Source: CALLMM01 sp964429855
GTDB taxonomy: Bacteria > Armatimonadota > Chthonomonadetes > Chthonomonadales > CAJBBX01
Assembly (NCBI GenBank): GCA_964429855.1
Contig: CAYSDM010000004.1
Coordinates: 1 to 64,000 of the forward strand
DNA: 64,000 nucleotides
Reading direction: 5' to 3'
Part shown: positions 23,396 to 32,600 of the stretch, one piece after another
Layout: each line of letters opens with the position of its first letter
Position numbering within the stretch: the stretch's first letter is position 1
The notes under the pieces: model-generated
Told to the model about the DNA's origin: nothing
Databases searched by the model: none
Seen by the model: the letters and a program-made list of their open reading frames with translations, nothing else
Made by a program: the position numbers and the translations under genes

Positions 23396-24688
23396 TTACC
23401 CCGTTTGAGATGCGGAGGCGCGTCGTCCGATCGATTCGATGACCCGGCGGGACGGCTCCCAGCCGCGCAGCAGATCGAAGATATCTAGCAGGGCAATCGT
23501 CAACCAGATCGCCCAGCCCAGCGAGATAAGATAGTAGCCGTGATCTCCCACCGGCATCGCCATCAGCGGAATCTGCGTCACCGCCACCCACCCGAATCCG
23601 AATAGCTGTCCCCGATCCCGATTTTTCAGAAAACGCCACAGCAGGAAGACGAACGCGCCGACATAGACCGCGTTGTACCAGGGATCCAACAGCATCAATC
23701 GAAATGCCAGATCAATGACGGACAACTGAAAATACCAGGCGTTCAGTATCCAGAGAATCGCCGCCGTCAGAAAGAGCGTCGCGGCGAGACGCCGATCCCG
23801 ACGCACGCGGGCGACCCATACTCCGGCAGCGATACACAGCAGGGAGAACGGAAGAAAATCGCCATGCACGAGGAGCAGTCCGGACGGTCCGCCAAGGGTG
23901 ATGGCGGTTCGATGGAACCAGGCTCCGTTCGTTCCCTGACGGTAGCCAGCGCCCTCCAGCGCCCAGAAGCGGTACGCCAGCATCAACGCCGCAACCCCGA
24001 AAAACAGCGCTAATTTAGCCCATTCAGAGCGAGTCAGCCGTTTCTCATGCCAGGCGACCAGACACGCCGCAAAGGGGAGCGTATACGCCATCTCCTTGAA
24101 GGTCAGCGCCAGAAGAAAACAGCACATAGAGCCTGCCAGATAGCCGTTCCCACCGCGACGATAGTGGGCAAGAAGCAGGGAGAGCGAACTCAGGTAGCAG
24201 ATCGAACACCAGATGTCGCAGCTATCTTTCCAGATGGGAAAGGCGCCCTGCACGTTACCGAGTGCAAAGAGGTTCGCCAGTCCGAGCGTGTAGATCACCA
24301 TCGCGATGGCGGCGCGCTTCCAGTCCAGCAGAGCCGCCAGAAAACGAGATGCCAGCAGAACCACCGCCAGATGCGAGAGAAGGTGAATCAGCGTAAATCC
24401 GCGCAGACCGTTCGGACCAAACGCCTGATACTCCAGCCAGAAGAAGAGGGAGGTCATCGGGCGGTAGTAGGGGACAAGATCGTAGCACCAGGGACCCGTC
24501 CACCAGCGCAGAGTCTGCTGAAAGCTCTTCGTGGGTTCGATCCCGCTCATAAGCCAGATGCAGTCCAGGTCGGCTTTCACGCTCTCCGTCGGCGGATGGA
24601 ACAGCCAGACGACACAGGGCCATGCGCCCCAAACTCCACAGAGCAGGATTCCTCCCAGAATCGCCCACTGCCTTCGAGTCAATCCCAT
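23396..24688 (-). CDS. Polytopic membrane protein, putative glycosyltransferase-like
   Basis: 430 residues from ATG 24688, 2 nt after the preceding stop; a longer frame to 24856 runs back through that gene and is not credible. About 10-11 hydrophobic helices begin at RRQWAILGGILLCGVWGAW. The first loop carries several acidic and aromatic residues (DLDCIWLMSG and a YYRPMTSLFFWLEY segment), as in membrane GT-C-like or TMTC-like proteins that use lipid-linked sugars. No decisive catalytic motif can be assigned by eye. Last gene of an operon with a secreted glycoside hydrolase and a polysaccharide deacetylase, so polysaccharide handling at the envelope is likely. Confidence 0.65.
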   Translation of the reverse strand: MGLTRRQWAILGGILLCGVWGAWPCVVWLFHPPTESVKADLDCIWLMSGIEPTKSFQQTLRWWTGPWCYDLVPYYRPMTSLFFWLEYQAFGPNGLRGFTLIHLLSHLAVVLLASRFLAALLDWKRAAIAMVIYTLGLANLFALGNVQGAFPIWKDSCDIWCSICYLSSLSLLLAHYRRGGNGYLAGSMCCFLLALTFKEMAYTLPFAACLVAWHEKRLTRSEWAKLALFFGVAALMLAYRFWALEGAGYRQGTNGAWFHRTAITLGGPSGLLLVHGDFLPFSLLCIAAGVWVARVRRDRRLAATLFLTAAILWILNAWYFQLSVIDLAFRLMLLDPWYNAVYVGAFVFLLWRFLKNRDRGQLFGFGWVAVTQIPLMAMPVGDHGYYLISLGWAIWLTIALLDIFDLLRGWEPSRRVIESIGRRASASQTG

Positions 24689-24690
24689 CG

Positions 24691-26898
24691 TTACTTCTTG
24701 GGAGCGTTCGGCTTTGCGGCAGTCTTCTCGTTGACACGAGAGAGGAAAACAGCGGCATCTTGCCGGATGGCAGGCGTCGTCATCTGAAGCGGACGGGAGC
24801 CGGAGACCGATACCGTCTCTTCCGAGAGAGCCTTCCCCGTCAGCGTATCCCACCACGTCACTTTATAAGCTCCCGCCTGCATTCCCGGCAACGTCAACTT
24901 CCCGGTAACGCCCTCTCCGGAAGGCTCCAGCATATCCCATCCTGCGCGGTTATAGACCCAGAGAACGGCAAAGCTCTTATCGCCTTTGCCCAGAGCCGCC
25001 AGCATCGGGGCGTAAGGGGTTAGCGTGATCCGCCTGAGTATGAGCCAGTCCGCCCCGGTATTCTCCAGTTTGACCGTGTGCGCGCCTGCAGGAACCTTCA
25101 CCTCTATCGTGGCGTTCGCGGACGTATCCTTCTCGGAAGCGGGAAACTCCTTCTCTCCGGCAACGGCTCCATTAACACGGATCACCAGCTTTGCGCCCGA
25201 TTTTGCGACGGTTCCAACGGTTACGGAGAAGGTTCCCGGCTCCGGGTAGTTCACCTTGAAGATCGCTTCGGGGAACATCTCGCGATGGGCGTTTCCATGC
25301 AGATATGCCGGCAGTTCGCTCATGCCCGGTATCGCGCCGGAGGGAGGAACGGTGAACTCGGTCTGTTTCGCCTTTGTCCAGCCTCCCGTTGGCGCGAATG
25401 AGAGCGGACCGCGCGAGGTCGTCTCGACACCTGCCGACAGGGCAATCAGGTTGCGGCGCGAGAGCATTCCCGACTGTTTAACGAACTCAGAGGCAGGGGG
25501 GAAGAGGCGATAGAGGTCTTTTCGATCTACAAGGTCCCATGCCCAGTACTGCGCGGCTCCGCCGGTTTCGCTGACCAGACTCGACCAGAGCGCTCGACGT
25601 AGAAAGCGTCCGTCCTCCGTATCCAGGCCGTCGCCCGGTCCGATCTCTCCCAGGAACAGAGGCGCATCCAGTTTTCGCGCCGCGAACTGAGTCGCCAGAG
25701 CCGGATCATTGGGATAGGCGTGCGGCTGATAGTAGTCCATCTGCTCCCACAATCCGGCGATCTCCATATCGGAACTGGTGGTTATCAGCCGCTTGTAGGG
25801 ATCCTGCTGCCGCAGAAAACCTGCCATTGCTTTATGCCAGGCAGCTACCTCGGAGGTGTTCTTGCGCTGTACGGCGTCAGTATGCTCCACCTCATTGAAT
25901 AGCTCCCATGCCATGATGTTGGGAGAGTAGCCCCATCGGGCGATGATGTAGCGATAACGCGCGCGGGTCAGCGCGATGGCGCGTTGATTACTGAAGAACT
26001 CATCGGCGGTCGTCAGCCAGCCGCCGTTCTTCTTGTTCCAGGGATTCTCGTCCCAGTTGGGATTGACGCGCGAGGAGTACTGCCCATGATGCTGAAGCGT
26101 CATCTGGAAGAAGATGCCGTTCTTCTCCGCCGCCTCGATGATCGAGTCCCAACGTTTCGCCACCTCCAGGCTGAGCGTTCCCGGCGGCATCTTCTGGTTC
26201 ATCACCCAGTCCAGGTTTTTGTTGTCCCAGTGGTTCATCCAGACTCGCGACCAGTTCATTCCCGCCTTGCCCATTTTCTCGAAATAGGCGGGGATGTCCA
26301 TATTATCCCTGCTCTTCCAGGCGACATTCATGCCGATAGGATAGTAGGAGTTGCCATTATCGAAGATAAATCGGGTCTTATCGCGAGTATCACGACGAAT
26401 GAAACCGGGAAGTGGATTGCCACTCACCTCAAATTCGCGTTTTTCCATCTTGTCCGGCTGAATTGGCGCGCCGTTGAGGGTGACGCTCTGCACGGTATAT
26501 CGTCCCGGCTGATCGGGAGTATAGCGGACTCGCCAGGTTTTTCCTCCATCAAAGAATGCGGGGACGCGCATGTTCTGACCATCAGGACGCCCGAAGGAGA
26601 CCTGTACATCGTTCTCCGTAAAGTCGAATGGGTTGCCTTTGATCTCCGGCAGTTCAAAACTGGTTTCGAGCCGGGGATAGACGCCGCGACTGCGAACGGA
26701 TGACTGGTTTCTCTCTCCGCTTCCGCCGCCAACTCCTCCGAAACCGCCGCTCAATCCACTGTTGAACGATCCCTGTCCGCGCAATCCGCTGCCTCCTCCC
26801 CCAATATCCGGCGCGCTGCCGCATCCGGTCAACAGCGCCAGAGTCAATGCGCCAAAAAGCTGCCCCGCTGTGCGATAAAAACGGTGATGTCTATCCAT
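24691..26898 (-). CDS. Secreted lipoprotein: DUF5060 + GH5-like glycoside hydrolase
   Basis: 735 residues from ATG 26898. The signal peptide ends in a lipobox (LALLTGC), so it is a lipoprotein. A Gly/Ser-rich linker leads to a DUF5060-type beta domain (SFELPEIKGNPFDFTENDVQVS to YTVQSV). The (beta/alpha)8 catalytic domain follows (IFDNGNSYYPIGMNVAW, WSRVWMNHW). The acid/base Glu is in MAWELFNEVEHT and a nucleophile candidate in LFLGEIGPGDG. The C-terminal about 200 residues are beta-rich (a carbohydrate-binding-like module with FSVTVGTVAKSGAKLVIRV, then an Ig-like piece). This points to extracellular degradation of beta-linked polysaccharide, mannan- or cellulose-like; specificity unknown. Confidence 0.82.
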   Translation of the reverse strand: MDRHHRFYRTAGQLFGALTLALLTGCGSAPDIGGGGSGLRGQGSFNSGLSGGFGGVGGGSGERNQSSVRSRGVYPRLETSFELPEIKGNPFDFTENDVQVSFGRPDGQNMRVPAFFDGGKTWRVRYTPDQPGRYTVQSVTLNGAPIQPDKMEKREFEVSGNPLPGFIRRDTRDKTRFIFDNGNSYYPIGMNVAWKSRDNMDIPAYFEKMGKAGMNWSRVWMNHWDNKNLDWVMNQKMPPGTLSLEVAKRWDSIIEAAEKNGIFFQMTLQHHGQYSSRVNPNWDENPWNKKNGGWLTTADEFFSNQRAIALTRARYRYIIARWGYSPNIMAWELFNEVEHTDAVQRKNTSEVAAWHKAMAGFLRQQDPYKRLITTSSDMEIAGLWEQMDYYQPHAYPNDPALATQFAARKLDAPLFLGEIGPGDGLDTEDGRFLRRALWSSLVSETGGAAQYWAWDLVDRKDLYRLFPPASEFVKQSGMLSRRNLIALSAGVETTSRGPLSFAPTGGWTKAKQTEFTVPPSGAIPGMSELPAYLHGNAHREMFPEAIFKVNYPEPGTFSVTVGTVAKSGAKLVIRVNGAVAGEKEFPASEKDTSANATIEVKVPAGAHTVKLENTGADWLILRRITLTPYAPMLAALGKGDKSFAVLWVYNRAGWDMLEPSGEGVTGKLTLPGMQAGAYKVTWWDTLTGKALSEETVSVSGSRPLQMTTPAIRQDAAVFLSRVNEKTAAKPNAPKK

Positions 26899-27014
26899 GG
26901 CGTACCGCGCCTCCAGGTCTTTCAAAAGTAAGGATGGCGAGACGAAAACCTGCCTCTCGATCAAAGAACGATCTCCTATCGCTTCTGTGATGGTGGCGGA
27001 GCGTTTTCAAAACG

Positions 27015-28145
27015 CTATTTTCCGGACTGCCAGCAGGCGAGATGGCTGATTTCGACAGCGGGAGAGCCGCCCTCCTTCAGGAGAGCGAACTCTTTCAGGG
27101 CGATTCCGTTGTTTTCGACCGTCGCTTCGAAGAGTTTGCCGTTCCTGATCCCGATAAAGCGGTTCTCTGAAATCCAGGGGTTGGAAGTTTCCGGCAGTTG
27201 CAGGATCTCTTTCAGGCGCAGCTTCTTGCCGGTTCCCGCCTCGATCACGATCAGGCTCTTCTCCGGCATATCGTGGGAGATCGCCAGCACCCATCTAGAA
27301 TCGGGCGACCACCAGGGACGCGAAGCGACACGCGAAAGCAGCTGCAGTTTTTGCGTACCGCCGGACTGTACGATCCACAGGGGACCATCTGTCTGCCGGG
27401 AGCCTTTTCCCTGCGCCTGAAGCGCGCTGACCGCCAGCCATGCTCCATTCGGCGACCAGGCGATACCCCGCGCATCCGTGCCAGGCAGCGCTTTCTGAAG
27501 AAGCGCCTCCTCCATATCGGTGATAAAGACCGAAGACTGTCCCTGCGTCAGCCGTGTAAAGGCGACACGACTCATATCGGGAGAGAGGACGCCGCGCTCT
27601 CTACAGGCATGATCCCAGATGTCGCGAACCGTCGCCTCCGGATCAACCAGATACAGCCCTCCCTTCTGGGAGTAGAGCAACTGCTTTCCGTCCGGCGTGA
27701 TCCAGTGCGCTTTTGCGTCTTCCGCCGGATCGCGGCTGATGTTCTGCGGCGCGGAGTCCGCCTGATCCAGCAGCGTATAGATCGGTCCGGCGTCGCCATA
27801 GTAGTCGGATTGCAGCACAAGATACTGTCCCTGTTTCATCCAGCCGAAAGGGGCGATGAAATAGCGATGGTCGTCCCGCATGCCGCTGATCTTCAGGGAG
27901 AGGTCTTTGCGCGCTCTCAGTCCAGCGACATCGTCCCAGAGATAGAGCGTATACTCCTCCTGATCGTCTGTGAGCGTCTTTCCAATGAAGGCGATTTTGA
28001 CTTTCGCGTTGGAAGTCTCGTTGTCAGATTTCGGCGCGGGACAACCGTATAATCCCGACAGGAGGATTAACAGCGCGATCAGGCGCGTATAGAAAAAAGG
28101 CGGTTTCAAGTTTGTAATGATCTCCGGGAGCGCGAGGGCTGCCAC
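27015..28145 (-). CDS. TolB/WD40-like beta-propeller lipoprotein
   Basis: Up to 376 residues. The lipobox is SGLYGC (Cys35 from the GTG at 28145). TTG 28109 gives a more typical 22-residue lipoprotein signal and may be the true start. The mature part has repeated propeller blades: AHWITPDGKQLLYSQKGGLY, SPDMSRVAFTRL, AWSPNGAWLAVSAL and WWSPDSRWVLAIS. Such domains usually bind proteins or ligands at the envelope. No enzymatic domain is attached. A small inverted repeat AGCGTTTT/AAAACGCT overlaps its stop codon (27000-27016). Confidence 0.75.
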   Translation of the reverse strand: MAALALPEIITNLKPPFFYTRLIALLILLSGLYGCPAPKSDNETSNAKVKIAFIGKTLTDDQEEYTLYLWDDVAGLRARKDLSLKISGMRDDHRYFIAPFGWMKQGQYLVLQSDYYGDAGPIYTLLDQADSAPQNISRDPAEDAKAHWITPDGKQLLYSQKGGLYLVDPEATVRDIWDHACRERGVLSPDMSRVAFTRLTQGQSSVFITDMEEALLQKALPGTDARGIAWSPNGAWLAVSALQAQGKGSRQTDGPLWIVQSGGTQKLQLLSRVASRPWWSPDSRWVLAISHDMPEKSLIVIEAGTGKKLRLKEILQLPETSNPWISENRFIGIRNGKLFEATVENNGIALKEFALLKEGGSPAVEISHLACWQSGK

Positions 28146-28161
28146 TGTACATGGTCAACGT

Positions 28162-28632
28162 CTAATCTATCTCCCGCATTATCGGCATTTTGTCCGTCTG
28201 TTCCCATTCCTCAAATGTCCGACGGTCATGCTGCGCGTACTCCTGCATCAGTTCCAACGCCGCTGGCGTAGAGGCGATCTTGACAACCTTCTGAATAGGA
28301 CAGGGCATCCACTCCAGATGCCCCAGCAGTCGGCAGATCAGAGGGCGCTCCGGATAGACCACGCAGCGTCCCTCGCGCATATCCCGATAACGGCACATGG
28401 TTACGGTCACGCCGTCGCCGAGATCAACCGTCTTGTCCTGCTTCGTTACCGCCTCTATCTCTGCGCGATTCGGCGCATTCTCAATAAATTGACATACCGC
28501 CTGATACTCCGATCCGGTCATCTTGACCCCGGCTTCGCAGCGCAGACCGCACTGATCGCATCCGCAGCAAGGGGAGAGGTCTATCTGACGTTCAACGCGC
28601 TCCGTCAGTCTAAGGAGTCTGCGGGTTGACAC
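28162..28632 (-). CDS. YkgJ-family cysteine cluster protein
   Basis: 156 residues. The eight-cysteine metal-cluster pattern of the YkgJ/UPF0153 family is visible: CCGCDQCGLRC near the N-terminus, CRYRD, EGRCVVYPERPLICR, and a final CPIQ. Members are predicted to bind Zn or Fe-S; the biochemical role is not established. The GTG start at 28632 overlaps the upstream deacetylase gene by 23 bp, so the two are translationally coupled. Cytoplasmic, no signal peptide. Confidence 0.82.
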   Translation of the reverse strand: MSTRRLLRLTERVERQIDLSPCCGCDQCGLRCEAGVKMTGSEYQAVCQFIENAPNRAEIEAVTKQDKTVDLGDGVTVTMCRYRDMREGRCVVYPERPLICRLLGHLEWMPCPIQKVVKIASTPAALELMQEYAQHDRRTFEEWEQTDKMPIMREID

Positions 28633-29815
28633 GCAGCGCTCCGCTCTTGCCGCCGGAAGGAGTTACGCTTAACTCCCCGCCACTGCCGCCGGAGCCGGAA
28701 CTGGTCAGCGAGTAGACTTGCAGCGTTTTTCCCTGCGCCTTCACCGTCCCGGCATCCACCAGTTCGCGCATGCTTTTGGGTACCGCCGCTACCTTCGGGT
28801 TCCCATCGCTGATGTAACGCAGGTTCGGGTTCTCCTGAAAGAACTTCAGCCAGAACTCCAGCGTTCCAGCGGTATTGGGGCGGCGGGCATCGGGCGTAAC
28901 CCTCTCCAGCCGGTGAGGATTGAAGGCGGCGATCTGTCCGGTGGGAGTCGGGCGTTTGACATTTTTTGTGATGGGGGAGAGAACGGGTCTCCATGCCGCC
29001 AGCAGCACCGCGCGATGCTCATAGGAGGTTCCGCCCTCTTCTCCCGAAAACAGCGCGGGTTCCGCGTTTTTACGAGGGAGGATGCCGTAGGGAAGCGCAA
29101 TCGCCTGCATCTGCGCCTGTGGAGCCAGGGCGCGAATATCGCGAATGGCGGTGCCGATCTCCCATCGAATCTTCTCTGCCGACATACGCCGCATGGAGTT
29201 ATGGGTGGAGCTATGATTGGCGACCTCATAGCCCTGACTGATCAGATAGTTGAGCTTGTCGCTGACGCTGTCGCTCTGTCCGAAAGGGTCACCGTTACTT
29301 CCGCGCCGGGGTAGTACAAAGAAGGTGGCTTTCATGGGCCAGTCCGGTTTCGACTTGCTGAAGGTCTCCATGATCCCAATCGCGCAGTCGGGATCAATAG
29401 AGGGGCTGCCGTCTGCGCCGTTCATCACCCGAAACTGCGAAGGAGCCGAATCATCGAAGGTCAGAACCAACGGAGTCTTCCCCGCAGGAACATCCATCCG
29501 ATTTTCGACGAACTCGGAGACGGTTACCGGACGATATCCTGCCTTGTAGAAAGTCTCCAGGTCTTTACGGAACGTCTCCGGTCGGCGGTTGAGATCGGTG
29601 TCCGGTTTACTCGCATCGAAATGATGGTACATCACGATCATGATCGCGCCCGCCTCATTGGGCTTGAAACTCTTGAGATCCGTCTCGCTGACCTGCGGCG
29701 GGGGCGGCGGAGGCGGAGGAAGAGGCGGAGGGGCTGCCTCCCTCCGGCAGCCGATCAAGAGTGGCAGCAGAAGAAGCGAAGACAGAAGCGGACAGAGACG
29801 TACAACGGCTTGCAT
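28610..29815 (-). CDS. Polysaccharide deacetylase (NodB/CE4) lipoprotein
   Basis: 401 residues. The signal peptide ends in a lipobox (LLIGC, Cys23), then a polyproline linker. The NodB domain: IMIVMYHHF opening strand, LVLTFDDSAPSQF with the catalytic/metal aspartate pair, and ANHSSTHNSM with the HxxxH metal ligands. CE4 enzymes remove N-acetyl groups from chitin-like polymers or peptidoglycan, or O-acetyls from xylan. The C-terminal 130 residues (LEFWLKFFQENPNLRYISDG) are less conserved and end in a Gly/Ser-rich stretch. First gene of a five-gene minus-strand operon. Confidence 0.87.
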   Translation of the reverse strand: MQAVVRLCPLLSSLLLLPLLIGCRREAAPPPLPPPPPPPPQVSETDLKSFKPNEAGAIMIVMYHHFDASKPDTDLNRRPETFRKDLETFYKAGYRPVTVSEFVENRMDVPAGKTPLVLTFDDSAPSQFRVMNGADGSPSIDPDCAIGIMETFSKSKPDWPMKATFFVLPRRGSNGDPFGQSDSVSDKLNYLISQGYEVANHSSTHNSMRRMSAEKIRWEIGTAIRDIRALAPQAQMQAIALPYGILPRKNAEPALFSGEEGGTSYEHRAVLLAAWRPVLSPITKNVKRPTPTGQIAAFNPHRLERVTPDARRPNTAGTLEFWLKFFQENPNLRYISDGNPKVAAVPKSMRELVDAGTVKAQGKTLQVYSLTSSGSGGSGGELSVTPSGGKSGALRVNPQTP

Positions 29816-29869
29816 CTGTTAGATACCTCGCAGTGGGAAAACCATGTAAAATAGGGTAGATACTACAGG

Positions 29870-29898
29870 ATTATACGTCAGCCGGGTATCAAATGCAA
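29870..29898 (-). promoter_or_regulatory. Sigma70 promoter of the deacetylase operon
   Basis: On the minus strand TTGCAT (29893-29898), 17 nt, perfect TATAAT (29870-29875). Located 55 bp upstream of the ATG at 29815. Confidence 0.75.
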
Positions 29899-29962
29899 GC
29901 GAAATACACAGGACGTTCCCCGGAATCGTAGGCAGGCTTGCAGAATCGTTTTCTATTTCCGG

Positions 29963-29992
29963 TTGTCTTCTTGCAGGAGCATCCGTTATAAT
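29963..29992 (+). promoter_or_regulatory. Sigma70 promoter of dtd
   Basis: TTGTCT (29963-29968), 18 nt, perfect TATAAT (29987-29992), about 40 bp before the dtd start. Diverges from the deacetylase promoter. Confidence 0.75.
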
Positions 29993-30033
29993 TCCAGTCT
30001 GGACAGGCGAGTTCACGGGCGGGGAGTCTACGG

Positions 30034-30483
30034 ATGCGGGCAGTGGTGCAGAGAGTGCGGGAAGCGCGGGTGATCGTTGATAATGAGACGAAGGGGAACA
30101 TTGGAGCGGGGCTGCTCGTTTTAATAGGTGTTCATCAGGAAGATACGCTGCAGGATGCAGACTATCTCGCCGATAAGATAGTGAACCTGCGTATCTTTGA
30201 AGACGAGGCGGGCAAGATGAACCGTTCGCTGCTGGAGACGGGAGGCTCTGCGCTGCTGGTATCCCAGTTCACCCTCTACGGGGATGCGCGAAAAGGGCGT
30301 CGTCCCAGTTTCATCGAATCGGCGGCGCCGCAGGTTGCGCAGCCGCTCTTCGAGACGGTCTGCCAGCGGGTAGGGAGCTACGGCGTATTCGTACAGCGCG
30401 GCGTATTCGGCGCGGAGATGCAGGTTTCGCTGGTGAACGAGGGCCCGGTGACGATTCTTCTGGACAGCCGACGAACGTTCTGA
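30034..30483 (+). CDS. dtd: D-aminoacyl-tRNA deacylase
   Basis: 149 residues, the exact family size. Dtd hydrolyses the ester bond of D-aminoacyl-tRNAs (and Gly-tRNA mischarges) in the cytoplasm as a homodimer. The opening MRAVVQRVREARVIVD, the SQFTLYGD motif and the cross-subunit NEGPVT (usual form N-x-GPVT, with the Gly-cisPro dipeptide) are present. The start is the ATG at 30034; no strong SD, only GGGGAG 6-10 nt upstream. Confidence 0.96.
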   Translation: MRAVVQRVREARVIVDNETKGNIGAGLLVLIGVHQEDTLQDADYLADKIVNLRIFEDEAGKMNRSLLETGGSALLVSQFTLYGDARKGRRPSFIESAAPQVAQPLFETVCQRVGSYGVFVQRGVFGAEMQVSLVNEGPVTILLDSRRTF

Positions 30484-30565
30484 AGGAATTTTTAGCATGG
30501 CGTCGAAGTAGTAAAGACATTCTCCGTCTTCTGGACGGATTCGGGGAGAGAAGGAGCCGCACGGT

Positions 30566-31285
30566 TTGAAGTCAGTCCAATCACAACCGGTTAGAGTGGT
30601 GGAAGAGGATCCTGCGACAGCATCGGAGCCGGCGCCTGCGCCGTACAGAGAGGCATCCCGCGCACGCAGACGATCCCCCTCCGCATCTGCGCGTTCACGC
30701 GCTTCTCTTCCCAGTCCGCGCCGCGCTGCGCCCCACTTCAATCAGGGAGAGCGGCATCGGCGGATCGGCAACCTGCAGGACGCTATTCGGGAGTATCTGA
30801 AGGCGGTCGAGTTCAACCCCTCCAATCCCTTCTATCGTTTCCGGCTGGGCGATGCGCTTGCCTCTTCCGGTCTGCTCGCGCAGGCGGTTGCGGAACTGGA
30901 GGCGGCGCGCGACCTCGATCCTGAGAACGGTTTCTACCACTTCTGGCTTGGCGACCTCTACGCGCACATGGGACGCTACTCCGAGGCGTTGACCGAGATG
31001 GAGCAGGCGACCCTGACCTCGCCGGTGGATGACTACTACCGTCTGCGTCTCGGCTTGCTCTACCTTCAACTGGGATTCGCGCAGGAGGCGGCGCAGGCGT
31101 TTCTACAGGCGATTGATATCGCGCCGCATAACGCAGGATATCACTATCTGCTCGGCGACGCCTATGTGCGGCTGGGGGCGGATCGGCAGGCGCTGCTTCA
31201 CTATCGTCGCGCCGGGCATCTCGGCTCCTACGACTCCGACTATGTGGAGAAGATGCGTCAGCGCGCCATGCAGCCTCCCCGCTGA
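30566..31285 (+). CDS. TPR-repeat protein
   Basis: 239 residues from TTG 30566 (AAGGAG about 10 nt upstream). A basic, Arg/Ser/Pro-rich N-terminal 55 residues precede about five tetratricopeptide repeats: ERHRRIGNLQDAIREYLKAV, YRFRLGDALASSGLLAQAV, YHFWLGDLYAHMGRYSEAL, YRLRLGLLYLQLGFAQEAA and YHYLLGDAYVRLGADRQAL. TPRs form a protein-binding superhelix. No signal peptide and no fused enzyme; partner unknown. Follows dtd by 82 bp. Confidence 0.82.
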   Translation: MKSVQSQPVRVVEEDPATASEPAPAPYREASRARRRSPSASARSRASLPSPRRAAPHFNQGERHRRIGNLQDAIREYLKAVEFNPSNPFYRFRLGDALASSGLLAQAVAELEAARDLDPENGFYHFWLGDLYAHMGRYSEALTEMEQATLTSPVDDYYRLRLGLLYLQLGFAQEAAQAFLQAIDIAPHNAGYHYLLGDAYVRLGADRQALLHYRRAGHLGSYDSDYVEKMRQRAMQPPR

Positions 31286-31313
31286 AACGCGGCGGGAAGT
31301 GACCTCTGCGTCA

Positions 31314-32207
31314 TTACTTCGATGCTCTCCTCTCCTCCCGGCGCCGCGCATGAAGCCAGCGTCGCTCCAGGTCAAAGCAGCAGCGCATCAGCAGGGTGCG
31401 AGTCTCATCCGGCATATAGAGGAATTCGCAGTGCGCCAGACAGGGAAAGGCGCCGTCAGTCTGCCAGGGCTGGCAGGCGATAACCCGCGCTTCCAACCCG
31501 ATACTCTCCATCTCCTCCATCGGCAGCCGCAGACGAAGCAGCGTTCCCGGCGCGCACTCTCTGGAGATCGCCAGACGCGCCCCTCCGGCAGAGAGATCAA
31601 TAATCATCCCCCGGTGGCTGATCCGGTCATGCAGCGAATCGCTGATCGCAATGACGGAAGTTGGAAGCTGAACCGGAACGCGATAGAATTCGCGCCGCTG
31701 CACCTTCTCAATCCATTGCGGTTTCGCCAGATAGATTGTCGGGATCGCCTCGACCTTTCGCCGATCCTGTACACAGGCGTGAAACCGGTAGGCCGCCGAA
31801 ACGCCTGCCACCGTGATTCGCACCGGCGTGCCGATCCGCAGTAACGTGGTCTCCGCATCTCCCTCCAGCGTCAGGGCGATCATCTTGTGCTCGATGGCGC
31901 GCAGAAACGCCCGGATCCTTCGCGACTCGCCTCCCTGAAGCACCTCCAGCGTGGCGGACATTCCCTCCTGAAGAGCCTGACTGGTGGTGACGTGCGCCTC
32001 TTCCAGCGCCTGAAGCCGCTCCGCGACGGCTCGGCGTCTGTACGCCTTCAGATAGCTGACGAAAAACAGGAACAGAACCGCTGCCAGCAGGCAAAACCAG
32101 ATCATCCGCTCTGCCGAGGACAGATGCGTGAACGGGTTGAGGCGGTCTGCCGACAGCCCCCACAGTTTCAGCATCCAGTGATGTGAGAAGAACACGATAG
32201 TCCTCAT
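31314..32207 (-). CDS. Membrane-anchored YcgR-like PilZ domain protein (c-di-GMP receptor)
   Basis: 297 residues from ATG 32207, which has GAGG 8 nt upstream; an ATG at 32225 adds six residues. One transmembrane helix (MIWFCLLAAVLFLFFVSYL) is followed by a coiled region, a YcgR-N-like beta domain (LLRIGTPVRITVAGVS) and a C-terminal PilZ domain. Both c-di-GMP motifs are intact: RREFYRVPV (RxxxR) and DLSAGGARL (DxSxxG). It probably transmits c-di-GMP level to an envelope process such as motility or exopolysaccharide secretion. Lies downstream of the tricorn protease but separated by 670 bp. Confidence 0.85.
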   Translation of the reverse strand: MRTIVFFSHHWMLKLWGLSADRLNPFTHLSSAERMIWFCLLAAVLFLFFVSYLKAYRRRAVAERLQALEEAHVTTSQALQEGMSATLEVLQGGESRRIRAFLRAIEHKMIALTLEGDAETTLLRIGTPVRITVAGVSAAYRFHACVQDRRKVEAIPTIYLAKPQWIEKVQRREFYRVPVQLPTSVIAISDSLHDRISHRGMIIDLSAGGARLAISRECAPGTLLRLRLPMEEMESIGLEARVIACQPWQTDGAFPCLAHCEFLYMPDETRTLLMRCCFDLERRWLHARRREERRASK

Positions 32208-32600
32208 CGGAGCAGCCTCAATCATGCCCCTGCGCTTCCGTTTGATCCTGATCGGAGCGATTCTATTATCGGTTCTCGTATCGCGGATGCATAGCAGGCG
32301 AACGACGGCTCGGTTACCCTCTCCTCGATGGGTCAGGTTATAGTCGGCGAGAATCTTTTCGGTCTTTGCCTCATGCAACCGATGCACGATCTTGCGGCTG
32401 ATCTAAATCTAATCTCCTGATACGTTTCGTGCTGCTATCCTACCGGAATCGCCCCCTCTGCGTCATGAGCCCAAAGTCTCATTCTGACGGCAGTTATCAG
32501 GGGATTTCGTCTGTGAATTATGTAACATCGCTAGTTTTTTCTACTTGCCGGGAACATTTCAGACGAATTTGCCATAATACTAAATGTAGCGCAGGCGGAG

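Noticed and set aside
23396..24856. 486-codon version of the membrane protein
   Set aside because: The extra N-terminus runs through the preceding gene and is not hydrophobic; ATG 24688 fits the operon.
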